A stretch of 64,000 nt of DNA from DASUAL01 sp035763805 (GTDB lineage: Bacteria > Gemmatimonadota > Gemmatimonadetes > Gemmatimonadales > GWC2-71-9): contig DASUAL010000067.1 of the NCBI GenBank assembly GCA_035763805.1, forward strand, positions 36,444 through 100,443, read 5' to 3'. The position numbers were made by a program, and so were the translations under genes. The notes beneath the pieces were generated by a model. That model saw only the letters and a program-made list of their open reading frames with translations. It was not told the origin of the DNA and searched no databases. Below are positions 41,162 to 48,733 of the stretch, piece by piece (positions within the stretch are counted from its first letter, which is position 1; each line of letters starts with the position of its first letter).

Positions 41162-42049
41162 TCACGACCTCGTGACCGTGTACTGGCCGCAAGCGGTGAA
41201 CTCGATGGTGACGGTCGATGTGCGGTCACCACGCGTGACCACGACCGTGAGCTTGCCCGAGTCGAACCGGGGCGCCTCGGTGCAGCTCGCGTCGTAATGC
41301 AACACGGGATCCGTGCTCACGGTGAGCGAGTAGGACCTGTCGCTCCTCGTCCACGTGGAGCTGCCGGTGATGGTCCAGGTGCCCGAGGGCAGCGGTCCGC
41401 GCGTGATCGAGCCCGCCACATCGGCGGCGAACGTCGACGACCAGTCCTTGACGTGCGCGGCCGTCGAGCCGTCCGGGAACGTGATGTCCGTCCGGAAGTC
41501 GTGCTCCGAGTGCTGCAGCACGGACGAGTTGCGCAGGAACGAGCGAGTGCCGTTCAGCGTCGCGGACGTCGTGTTGCCGGAGATGAGGCGGGTCTGGCCC
41601 CGCGTGAAGGTGTTGTACACCGTCTTCACAGCGAAGTCGGAGTCGACAGGTGTCGGGTCGATGACATCGATCGTGCCGCTGTAAGTGATCGTGGCGCGCG
41701 GCGTCGAAATCACACAGCCGGTGAAGTCCAGCCGCACCGAGTCGGGCACCGCGTCGGCGTCCGAATTCTGGGGCGGGGTGGGGCTGCGGTCCGGCACACA
41801 GTGCGCCCCGGGGTGATCACCGAGCTCGACCGGGGCCGCCGGGAGCCGTGCGGCATCCGAGTTGCTCATCCCGGCACCCTGGAGCATCGCGTCGACGTCG
41901 GCCGTGACTGCCTGCGCCAGCAAGTCCGCCTCGGCCTGCGTCAGGGTCGCCTGTCCCGGCCCCGCCGCGTCTTGGCCACATCCGGCAATCGCGAGGGCCA
42001 AGGCCGTGGCCAGGGCCAGGCTTGTGAATCTGCGTTCCCCGTTACGCAT
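41162..42049 (-). CDS. Hypothetical lipoprotein
   Basis: The 295-residue protein has a lipoprotein signal peptide ending IAGCGQD. The mature part has an alpha-helical start, a PQNSDADAVPDSVRLDF segment resembling a short acidic calcium-loop stretch, and a long beta-rich domain full of Ser and Thr (GTIDVID, GTWTITGSSTWTRSD). I recognise no family with certainty. It likely faces the periplasm or cell surface. It has its own intrinsic terminator and lies divergent from the DinB-fold gene's neighbours. Confidence 0.7.
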   Translation of the reverse strand: MRNGERRFTSLALATALALAIAGCGQDAAGPGQATLTQAEADLLAQAVTADVDAMLQGAGMSNSDAARLPAAPVELGDHPGAHCVPDRSPTPPQNSDADAVPDSVRLDFTGCVISTPRATITYSGTIDVIDPTPVDSDFAVKTVYNTFTRGQTRLISGNTTSATLNGTRSFLRNSSVLQHSEHDFRTDITFPDGSTAAHVKDWSSTFAADVAGSITRGPLPSGTWTITGSSTWTRSDRSYSLTVSTDPVLHYDASCTEAPRFDSGKLTVVVTRGDRTSTVTIEFTACGQYTVTRS

Positions 42050-42316
42050 CGTACTCGACCTCCGGCATCGGTGAGAGTGGGAGTGACCACGGGCGACGTC
42101 CCGTGTGACGCCCGTAACTCGGAATCGTTAATCACTCCTTCCGGAAAGCGCCTTGTCATCCGCGACCACGTGACGCCGGTCACGTCCCCGCCTCGCCGGG
42201 AACGCCGGGCCGGCGTTGGCGATGACTGCCGCAGGCTCGTCGCCCGACGGCTTCAAGGTCGCGCTGGTCATCAAGGACACCGCGGTGGGGCGCGGCGGTA
42301 ACGCCCCGAGGCCGTG
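42050..42316. other. 267-base intergenic region
   Basis: This stretch separates the lipoprotein start from the HAD phosphatase stop. It contains GTTAATCACTCC near 42128 and several short inverted repeats such as CACGTGACGCCGGTCACGT. One plus-strand frame reads like a gene fragment (SSPDGFKVALVIKDTAVG) but has no homologue I recognise. No functional element can be assigned. Confidence 0.5.
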
Positions 42317-43000
42317 TCATTTCGTGAAGCGCACGCCGACCTCGTCGAGGTGGTGCAGCAGGTCGGCCGGGTCCTGATAGACCCGATACGCCCCGGCTCG
42401 CTCCAGCTCCTCCTGCCCGTAGCCGCCCGAGAGCAGGCCCACGGCCAGGGCGCGCGCGCGGCGGGCGGCGAGCAGATCCCACACGCTGTCCCCTATGACG
42501 ACGGACTCGCCGGGGTCCGCACCGAGCCGCTCGGCGGCTGCGAGGAACAGGTCGGGATCGGGCTTCGCGTGCTGGACCTGGTCCCTCGTGACGACGTGGA
42601 CGTGCGGGCCGATCTCCAGCATCTCCAGCATCGGGCGCGCGCTTTCCATCCGGCCGCTCGTCGCAATGGCCCACGGCACGCGGGCCTCCGAGAGATACGC
42701 GAGCAACTCCCGTGTGCCGGGGAGGGGGCGCACCTGGGACACCTGGCGCTGGAAGGCTGCTGCGTGGGCCTGCTGAATCCTCGCCACGTCCTCGGGCGCG
42801 AACCGCCGGCCGGTTTCCCGTGCCAGAGCGTCGAGGAACAGCCCGCCGCTCATGCCGATCCGCCGGTGGATGCGCCACACCGAGAGCTCGATGCCGCCCA
42901 GCTCGAGCGCTTCGCGCCATGCAAGCACGTGCTGGTAGACGCTGTCCACCAGTGTGCCGTCGAGGTCGAACAGGAACGCAGGCCCGCCCCGCGCCGCCAT
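42317..43000 (-). CDS. HAD-family phosphatase (phosphoglycolate phosphatase-like)
   Basis: The 227-residue protein has the four HAD motifs: FLFDLDGTLVDS (nucleophile Asp), TSGRMESA, a Lys in HAKPDPDLF and VIGDSVWDLLAAR. The cap is the helical C1 type, as in phosphoglycolate phosphatase and beta-phosphoglucomutase. The substrate is unknown. The ATG overlaps the stop of the upstream aldo/keto reductase gene by 1 base (TGATG), so the two are coupled. Confidence 0.87.
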   Translation of the reverse strand: MAARGGPAFLFDLDGTLVDSVYQHVLAWREALELGGIELSVWRIHRRIGMSGGLFLDALARETGRRFAPEDVARIQQAHAAAFQRQVSQVRPLPGTRELLAYLSEARVPWAIATSGRMESARPMLEMLEIGPHVHVVTRDQVQHAKPDPDLFLAAAERLGADPGESVVIGDSVWDLLAARRARALAVGLLSGGYGQEELERAGAYRVYQDPADLLHHLDEVGVRFTK

Positions 43001-44040
43001 CACCGGGCTCCCTGTGCCGGCGTCGCCTGCACCGTACCGGGCCGTGCGGGACCGGCGCCGGCGCCGGTGCGGACGATGGCCGCAGCGATCTCGTCGAAAT
43101 CCGCCGGCGTGAGCCGCAGCGCCACCGCGCCGATCCAGCCGTCTACCTGCGCCGGGGTGCGCGCCCCGACGATCGCGCCAGTCACGCGCGGCCACTGGAG
43201 CGTCCAAGCGACGGCCACCGCGGATACCGTCGTGCCGTGCCGCTGGGCGATCGGCCTCAGGGCGTCCCGCAGCGCGAGGTTGCGGCCGAGGTTCGGCTGC
43301 TGGAACTCGAGCGCGCGCCTGCGCCAGTCATCCACGGAAAGCCTCGCGACCCGGTCCGCGATGAAGCCATCCGTGAGCAGTCCCGACTGCATCGGGCTGT
43401 ACACGATGACGCCGGTGGCGTGTTCCGCGCACCAGGGGATCTCTCGCTCGGCGACCTCGCGCCCAATCAGCGAGAAGGGCGGCTGCAGCGAGTCCACGTG
43501 ACGGATCGCCTCACACCGCTCGAGCAGCCCCACGTCGAAGTTGGACACGCCGGCCGCGCGTACCTTCCCCTCCTCCATCAGACGGACCATCGCCCCCCAC
43601 GAGTCCTCGACGGGCGTTCCGGTCTCGTCCGGCCAGTGGAACTGGTAGAGGTCGATCCGCTCCACGCCGAGCCGGCGGAGCGAGGCCTCGGCCTCCCGGC
43701 GGATCGATGCGGGCTTGAGCACCCGCCGCGGCGGCGCCATCGGATCACGCTCATCCCAGACGAGGCCGCACTTGGTGAACACGAGCGGCCGGTCGCCGGG
43801 CGCAAGCTCGCGGAGCAGCCGGCCCACGACCTCTTCCGAGTGGCCGAGGCCATACACCGCGGCCGTGTCGATCCAGTTGATGCCGAGCTCGAGAGCGTGG
43901 TGCATGGTGGCGAGGGAATCCGCGTCGTCCTGGGGCCCCCAACCGAAGGCCCAGCCGCCCCCGCCGATCGCCCAGGCGCCCAAGCCGACCGTCGTGATCT
44001 CGAGTCCGCTCGAGCCCAGCGGACGGGTAGGCAACATCAT
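43000..44040 (-). CDS. Aldo/keto reductase
   Basis: The 346-residue (beta/alpha)8 barrel has the catalytic Asp and Tyr in IDTAAVYGLGHSEE, Lys in LVFTKCG and His in YQFHWPDET. The C-terminal NADPH-binding region contains GAIVGARTPAQVDG. Family members reduce aldehydes and ketones; the closest type is the YhdN/Tas group. It is followed by the HAD phosphatase with a 1-base overlap and preceded, 13 bases away, by a quinone reductase-like gene. This suggests a three-gene redox operon. Confidence 0.9.
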   Translation of the reverse strand: MMLPTRPLGSSGLEITTVGLGAWAIGGGGWAFGWGPQDDADSLATMHHALELGINWIDTAAVYGLGHSEEVVGRLLRELAPGDRPLVFTKCGLVWDERDPMAPPRRVLKPASIRREAEASLRRLGVERIDLYQFHWPDETGTPVEDSWGAMVRLMEEGKVRAAGVSNFDVGLLERCEAIRHVDSLQPPFSLIGREVAEREIPWCAEHATGVIVYSPMQSGLLTDGFIADRVARLSVDDWRRRALEFQQPNLGRNLALRDALRPIAQRHGTTVSAVAVAWTLQWPRVTGAIVGARTPAQVDGWIGAVALRLTPADFDEIAAAIVRTGAGAGPARPGTVQATPAQGAR

Positions 44041-44053
44041 GGTGCGAGTCTCC

Positions 44054-45022
44054 TTACGGGATCAACAGGACTTTGCCTGTGGTTCGACGCGCTTCGAGCT
44101 GCCGATGCGCTTGCGCAGCCTGCGCAAGCGGAAACTCGGCGCCAACTCGGAGCTTCAGCTTTCCACTCCGGGCCCACTCCAGCACGTCGCCCGCCCGCGC
44201 AACCAGCTCCGCGCGCGTGGTGATGTAGTGGGCGAGGCTGGGCCGCGTGAGAAACAGGGACCCCTTCTGGTTCAACACCTGCGGGTCGAACGGCCCCACC
44301 GGTCCGCTCGATTGGCCGTACAGCACCATCATGCCGCGCCGCGCGAGGCAGTTCAGGCCCTTCTCGAACGTCGTCTTGCCGACCGAGTCGTACACAACGT
44401 GCAGGCCCGCGCCGCCGGTGAGCTGCTTCGCCTCAGCCTCGAAGTCCTGCTGCGTATAGACGATCATGTCGTCTGCGCCGGCCTCACGGGCGAGCGCCGC
44501 CTTTTCCTTCGTGGACACTGTCCCGATGACGCGCGCGCCGCGCAGCTTCGCGATCTGGCACAGCAGCAGACCCACGCCGCCAGCCGCGGCGTGCACGAGG
44601 CACGTGTCGCCGGGCTTGAGCGCATAGGTGGTGCAGGTTAGGTAGTGCGCAGTCATCCCCTGCAGCATCGCCGCGGCTCCCTGCTTCGCCCCAATCCCCT
44701 CCGGAAGCACGAAGACCCGGTCCGCGGGCACCGCCTGATACTCGGCGTACGCGCCCAGAACACCGGTGTAGGCCACACGGTCGCCTACTCGCACGTCGCT
44801 CACGCGGGGGCCGACCGCTACCACGACCCCTGCCGCCTCCTGACCCAGCGTGAACGGCGTGGCGACCTTGTACAGGCCGGTGCGCTGATACACGTCGATG
44901 TAGTTCACCCCGGCGGCCTCGATCTTCACGAGGACCTGCCCTCCCCCGGCTACGGGTTGCGGTACCTCCTCGTAGCGGAGCACCTCGGGGCCCCCGGGAG
45001 CATGCACGCGAATCGCCTTCAT
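44054..45022 (-). CDS. Zinc-free quinone oxidoreductase (MDR family)
   Basis: The 322-residue protein is a zeta-crystallin/QOR-type medium-chain reductase without zinc ligands. It starts MKAIRVHAPGGPEVL. The NADPH-binding Rossmann motif is AAAGGVGLLLCQIAK and a conserved GQEAAGVVVAVG loop precedes it. It would reduce quinones with NADPH by one electron. The start at 45022 gives the usual family length; a longer frame to 45277 has no homology. It heads the operon with the aldo/keto reductase and HAD genes. Confidence 0.9.
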   Translation of the reverse strand: MKAIRVHAPGGPEVLRYEEVPQPVAGGGQVLVKIEAAGVNYIDVYQRTGLYKVATPFTLGQEAAGVVVAVGPRVSDVRVGDRVAYTGVLGAYAEYQAVPADRVFVLPEGIGAKQGAAAMLQGMTAHYLTCTTYALKPGDTCLVHAAAGGVGLLLCQIAKLRGARVIGTVSTKEKAALAREAGADDMIVYTQQDFEAEAKQLTGGAGLHVVYDSVGKTTFEKGLNCLARRGMMVLYGQSSGPVGPFDPQVLNQKGSLFLTRPSLAHYITTRAELVARAGDVLEWARSGKLKLRVGAEFPLAQAAQAHRQLEARRTTGKVLLIP

Positions 45023-45119
45023 CGCCGCCTTGCGCCTCCCTGCATCCCGCTCATCACATGGACAATGGCTCCGACCTGCGTCCGTGGCCAGGGCGGGATC
45101 GGAGGGGCGACCGTCACCG

Positions 45120-45773
45120 TCACGCGCCAACGCGCCGCTCGCGGCGACCCTCGAGCTGGCGGACGACAGCGGCAAAGACTGCGTACGCAGCCAGGGCTGT
45201 TGCCGCGGCCGCCTTGTCGGAGCCGGGCGGTGGTCCGAAGAACACGTACGCCTGAATGGCAAGCATGGCGAGACCAAATGCGATCATTGGTGGCCGCCGC
45301 GTCACACCCGTGCCCAGATAGAGCCAGATCCCGCCTAAGAGGAATGCGGCCTCAAGCCCGAACGCCAGGGCCGGGAGGTTCCACAGACGGAGTCCGACTT
45401 TGAAGGCGTTGTCGTAGAGCGGCAGGTCGGGGCGATGGACCACGAAATCGAGCACCCAATGGGAGAAGACCGCGAGGGCGACCATGAGCGCCCCCTTGCC
45501 GGTCGAGTGTCCGACCGCGAGAGGGTAGACCGCGAAGCCCGCTGCCGACCAGAGGAGTGCCGACGTGAGACTGTGGGTGTACGGCATGTAGTACAGGTCG
45601 AGCGGGTTCGTCGCGGTGATGCCCGGGACGATCCGCACCTTCTCGATTCCGAGCAGCACCAACGGCGCCCAGGCAACGTCGAGCAGCTGGACCGCGAGAA
45701 ACAGCACCCAGAGCGGTATGGACGCGTCGCTCTTCTTGGCGGCGAAACTCACGCCATAGTGACCGACGAACAT
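45120..45773 (-). CDS. YdjM-like membrane-bound metal-dependent hydrolase-type protein
   Basis: The 217-residue protein begins MFVGHYGVSFAAKKSD, the usual start of this family, and has about five hydrophobic helices. Conserved polar residues lie within the membrane: GHYG, a Asp in QLLDVAW, PYTHSL and SHWVLDFVVHRPD. Similar DUF457/YdjM proteins are called membrane metal-dependent hydrolases without proven activity. An upstream in-frame ATG at 45965 would add 64 residues that do not resemble the family. I therefore prefer the start at 45773, although it has only a weak Shine-Dalgarno sequence. Confidence 0.72.
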   Translation of the reverse strand: MFVGHYGVSFAAKKSDASIPLWVLFLAVQLLDVAWAPLVLLGIEKVRIVPGITATNPLDLYYMPYTHSLTSALLWSAAGFAVYPLAVGHSTGKGALMVALAVFSHWVLDFVVHRPDLPLYDNAFKVGLRLWNLPALAFGLEAAFLLGGIWLYLGTGVTRRPPMIAFGLAMLAIQAYVFFGPPPGSDKAAAATALAAYAVFAAVVRQLEGRRERRVGA

Positions 45774-46012
45774 GCTATCGAGCCACGTCGGTCGGCGCGA
45801 CCTCAAGCGTCCCGACATGTCACAGTCGGCGTTGCTCACGCCGGCGACGGTCGTTGCGAAAGGCAGCTGCACGACCCGCGTCGAGCGCGCATTGTCGGAC
45901 GTCAGACCAAGCGCGAGCAGGCCGCTGGCCATGAGGACAAAGCCGGGGTGTGAGATCCAGGTCATCGGTGCCGTCTCCCTCGAGCCTCGGTTGTTAACAG
46001 CCCACGTGGTAG

Positions 46013-46183
46013 ATAGTTGCAGCAGCGAGCATCTGGTCGGGCGCGCTCGGTTGGTTCGGCCGCCTGCCCGGCGACATCCGCATCGAACGCGACTCGGTGA
46101 GGATCTACATCCCGATCGTGTCGATGCTGCTCCTGTCCGTCGCCCTTAGCCTCATCATCCACCTCGTGCGGCGGTTTTTCTGA
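46013..46183 (+). pseudogene. DUF2905 membrane protein remnant
   Basis: The frame encodes most of a DUF2905 protein: a hydrophobic start, then GWFGRLPGDIRIERDS and the second helix (YIPIVSMLLLSVALSLIIHLV) ending RRFF. Upstream the same frame is closed by TAG at 46010-46012 and no start codon lies between. The first helix and the initiator Met are therefore lost. This is either a decayed copy or a gene with an unconventional start. Intact members are roughly 70-residue proteins of unknown function. Confidence 0.65.
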
Positions 46184-46227
46184 TCACTCCGTCGCAATGG
46201 GTGGCTGGGAGCCCACCCGATCGTGTG

Positions 46228-46257
46228 TAGACGTCGGCGGGGGTCCGCTCGTACAAT
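46228..46257 (+). promoter_or_regulatory. Predicted promoter of leader element 2
   Basis: A good -10 box, TACAAT (46252-46257), is preceded 18 bases upstream by a weak -35 (TAGACG, 46228-46233). The predicted start site is close to the ATG at 46265, so the leader ORF would again be leaderless or nearly so, as in element 1. Confidence 0.5.
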
Positions 46258-46264
46258 GCGGACC

Positions 46265-46429
46265 ATGATCTCGCGCCTTGGGGATTTGACCGCCGCCATG
46301 CGCCGCGTCGGGGGAATGCTCTCCTCGAGCTGTCGGCCCCTGCCGGTCGCCGTGTGGCCAGGGCACGCGCGGAACGCCTCTCTCAATAGCAGGAATGCGC
46401 GGCCTCTCGACCGAATGCGTGGGACCTAG
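46265..46429 (+). CDS. Candidate leader peptide 2 (ends DRMRGT)
   Basis: This 54-codon frame begins MISRLGDLTAAM and ends PLDRMRGT. It is basic, and its only strong similarity to anything in the window is the C-terminal DRMRG and the underlying bases GACCGAATGCGTGG, shared with the leader ORF at 33286-33384. Position after a TACAAT box and before the shared hairpin repeats the architecture of element 1. A longer frame starting at 46223 lies upstream of the promoter. Whether the peptide or the RNA is conserved is open. Confidence 0.45.
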   Translation: MISRLGDLTAAMRRVGGMLSSSCRPLPVAVWPGHARNASLNSRNARPLDRMRGT

Positions 46430-46439
46430 TCGCTACACC

Positions 46440-46493
46440 CGGTTTGGCTGATGCCAACGCCCCCACGCTACGGTGCAAGAGCGTGGGGGCGTT
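46440..46493 (+). promoter_or_regulatory. Leader element 2: conserved motif and 14-bp hairpin
   Basis: CGGTTTGGCTGATGCC precedes a perfect 14-bp stem (46456-46469 with 46480-46493) with a 10-base loop. The upstream block and the AACGCCCCCAC stem core match element 1 at 33400-33455; the distal stem and loop differ. No T-run follows. The AGGAG of the secreted-protein gene starts 31 bases downstream of the stem. Confidence 0.8.
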
Positions 46494-46535
46494 CGCATCC
46501 GTGGCAGTGCGAACCGTTCACCCAGGAGACTCAGG

Positions 46536-47021
46536 ATGATACGCCGCGCAGTGACTTCGATTCCGTTCCTGGCCGCCGCCCTCGGTGGCACCATCGTGCT
46601 GTCGGCGACGCCCGATGGCGCCGCCATGCAGCGCCACGAGCCGCGGCCGCGGCGCGTGACGTTCGAGAACACGCTCGCCGGCGTCGCGCCCGACGGGCAG
46701 GGAAGCGTCTGGGAAGGGTCGGCGGGCGGCGCGATACAGGGCCGCGTGAGGGTCGAGCAGCGTCAAGTGGAGGGCCCGTCCGAGGCGGCGAACCCCGTGT
46801 GGCACGTGGTCGCACAGTGGTCCGTGACAGACGCGTCGGGCGCCCGTTCGTTCGACGCGCAGCTCGAGGGCATGGTGGATTGGCGTACGGGCATGAGCCG
46901 CCTGAGCGGCGTGATCACCCAAGGCTGGATGCAGGGGGCCTGGGTGCAACAGGAAAGCCGATTCGTCAACGGTGATGCGACCGGAAGCCTGACGATCGCA
47001 CCGGAAGTGGCACGACGATGA
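46536..47021 (+). CDS. Secreted protein downstream of leader element 2
   Basis: The 161-residue protein has a signal peptide (hydrophobic core FLAAALGGTIVLSATP) and a mature part of beta-rich sequence containing VWHVVAQWSVTDASGARSF and MVDWRTGMSRLSGVI. I recognise no family. AGGAG at 46524-46528 with a 7-base spacer supports the ATG. It is the gene controlled, if anything is, by leader element 2. It converges with cysO. Confidence 0.72.
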   Translation: MIRRAVTSIPFLAAALGGTIVLSATPDGAAMQRHEPRPRRVTFENTLAGVAPDGQGSVWEGSAGGAIQGRVRVEQRQVEGPSEAANPVWHVVAQWSVTDASGARSFDAQLEGMVDWRTGMSRLSGVITQGWMQGAWVQQESRFVNGDATGSLTIAPEVARR

Positions 47022-47043
47022 CCCGGCGCCTCGGGAGTCTCGC

Positions 47044-47319
47044 TCATCCTCCCGAGATCGCCGGAATGACGGTGACCTCGTCGCCGTCCTGCACGGGCGC
47101 ACCGAAGCCGCCGCGGAAGCGCACGTCCTCGTCGTTCACATAAAAGACCACAAACGGATAGGGGTTGCCGTTCTGGTCGCGGAGTCGTGACCCCAGCGCT
47201 GGAAACCGGGCCGCCACGTCGGCGACGGCCTCGCCGAGGGTGCGGCCACTCGCCTCGACCGTGCGAGCGCCGCCCGTGTGGGCCGCGAGCACGGAGGGAA
47301 GGTTCACTGTGATGGACAT
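47044..47319 (-). CDS. cysO: CysO-like MoaD/ThiS-family sulfur carrier protein
   Basis: The 91-residue protein is a beta-grasp sulfur carrier. It contains VNDEDVRFRGG and ends VIPAISGG; the C-terminal GG is the site of thiocarboxylate formation. Sequence and length resemble Mycobacterium CysO, which donates sulfur to O-phosphoserine in cysteine synthesis. No cysM or Mec peptidase gene is next to it here; instead it follows thrC by 29 bases. AGGAG lies 8 bases before the ATG at 47319. The name is by similarity only. Confidence 0.82.
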   Translation of the reverse strand: MSITVNLPSVLAAHTGGARTVEASGRTLGEAVADVAARFPALGSRLRDQNGNPYPFVVFYVNDEDVRFRGGFGAPVQDGDEVTVIPAISGG

Positions 47320-47348
47320 GATGTTGTCTCCTGAAGGTTCGATTCGGG

Positions 47349-48605
47349 TCACAAGCCCTCGACGAGGGCGGCTACTTCCCGCAGCCGCGGCGCGATCACC
47401 GGAGCCTGCGGCAGCGCACCGCTCACGGCCTCCACCGTCTTCAACCCGTGCCCGGTGACGCACAGCACGACCTCGTCGTCCGGGCGGAGCCGGCCGGCAC
47501 GCGCGAGTGCGAGCGCCGCCGCGAGCGTCACTCCACCCGCGGTCTCCGCGAACACGCCAGCGTCCTCCGCCAGGACGCGCATCCCGGCAACCAGCTCGTC
47601 ATCGCTCACCGCCGCCGCCCAGCCTCCGGACTCGCGGATCGCGCGGGCGGCGAAACCCCCGTCCGCAGGGTTCCCGATGGCGAGGGAGCGGCAGATCGTG
47701 CTCGGCACCTCGGGCTCGATCTGCGTCCCGCCGCGCTCCACCAGCCGCACGATCGGCGCGCAACCGCTTGCCTGCGCGCCGTACAGCCGCGGGGCGTTCC
47801 CCGCGACCAGCCCCGCGTCGAGGAACTCCCCGAATCCCTTCCGCAGCTTCGAGACGAGCGACCCGCCCGCCATCGGCGCGACGACCGCCGCCGGCAAACG
47901 CCAGCCGAGCTGCTCGGCGACCTCGTAGGCGAGCGTCTTCGAGCCTTCGCCGTAGTAGGCGCGCAAGTTGACGTTGACGATCCCCCAGCCGAACCGGTCC
48001 GCGACCTGGACGCACAGCCGGTTCACGTCGTCGTACGTGCCGCGAACTCGCACGAGTCTCGGGCCGAAGATACTCGTGCCGACGATCTTCGCGGCCTCGA
48101 GCTCGTACGGAATGAAGATCCACGCCTTGAGCCCGGCGCGCGCGGCGTGGGCGGCGACGGCGTTGGCAAGGTTTCCGGTGGAGGCGCAGCCGATCGTATC
48201 GAGCCCGAACGCCGCCGCCGCATTGATCGCCGCGGCCACGACCCGATCCTTGAACGACAGCGACGGGTGATTGACCGTGTCGTTCTTCACCCAGACGCGC
48301 GCCACGCCCAGCCGACGGGCGAGCGCGGTAGACTCCACCAGCGGCGTGAACCCGCTGTCGAGCGAGAGGACGGGATCGCCGTCGAAAGGGAGCCACTCGC
48401 GGTACCGCCAGAGGGACGCAGCGCGCGCGGCGACCGCCGTGCGGCTCGGCAGCGGGCGGGCAGGGTCCCGGATCGGGTCGAGGGGCCCGAGGCACTGCTC
48501 GCAGATTGCGACCGGTGCGGCCTCCCGCTCGGCACCGCAGTTGCGGCAGCGCAGCGGCCGGGCCGTGAGCGGTGGGGAAACGAGGGTGGTCTGCGTGGCC
48601 GGCAT
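47349..48605 (-). CDS. thrC: Threonine synthase
   Basis: The 418-residue protein begins with a zinc-ribbon (CRNCGAE and CEQCLGP) followed by a PLP fold-type II domain. The Schiff-base lysine is in NHPSLSFKDRVV and the phosphate-binding loop is GCASTGNLANA. It converts O-phosphohomoserine to threonine. The ATG at 48605 is preceded by GAGG and, just before that, by a terminator-like hairpin. It lies between an aminotransferase gene and cysO on the same strand, which suggests linked amino acid and sulfur metabolism. Confidence 0.93.
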   Translation of the reverse strand: MPATQTTLVSPPLTARPLRCRNCGAEREAAPVAICEQCLGPLDPIRDPARPLPSRTAVAARAASLWRYREWLPFDGDPVLSLDSGFTPLVESTALARRLGVARVWVKNDTVNHPSLSFKDRVVAAAINAAAAFGLDTIGCASTGNLANAVAAHAARAGLKAWIFIPYELEAAKIVGTSIFGPRLVRVRGTYDDVNRLCVQVADRFGWGIVNVNLRAYYGEGSKTLAYEVAEQLGWRLPAAVVAPMAGGSLVSKLRKGFGEFLDAGLVAGNAPRLYGAQASGCAPIVRLVERGGTQIEPEVPSTICRSLAIGNPADGGFAARAIRESGGWAAAVSDDELVAGMRVLAEDAGVFAETAGGVTLAAALALARAGRLRPDDEVVLCVTGHGLKTVEAVSGALPQAPVIAPRLREVAALVEGL

Positions 48606-48618
48606 GGAAAACCTCAAC

Positions 48619-48648
48619 AAAAAGGCCCGGGCAATGAACGCCGCGGGC
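48619..48648 (-). terminator. Terminator/attenuator hairpin just before thrC
   Basis: On the minus strand CGGGC pairs at both ends of an interrupted stem (48625-48629 with 48644-48648, extended by two GC pairs) and a five-base T-run (48619-48623) follows, preceding the thrC ATG by only 13 bases. It could terminate the aminotransferase transcript or act as an attenuator for thrC. An upstream frame rich in Ile and Val (48668-48712, minus) has no proper start codon. Confidence 0.6.
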
Positions 48649-48733
48649 GGTCGCTTTTTAGCACCTTGTTTAACGTGGCGGCAATACGCGGCAAATCACC
48701 ACGATGACGATTATGCGTCGAACTATAGCACGC

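Noticed and set aside
42180..42316. A plus-strand fragment (SSPDGFKVALVIKDTAVG) after the lipoprotein gene.
   Set aside because: Too short and without homologue or start signal to call a gene.
45774..45965. A longer start for the YdjM-like membrane protein.
   Set aside because: The added 64 residues do not resemble the family, whose members begin near MFVGHYG.
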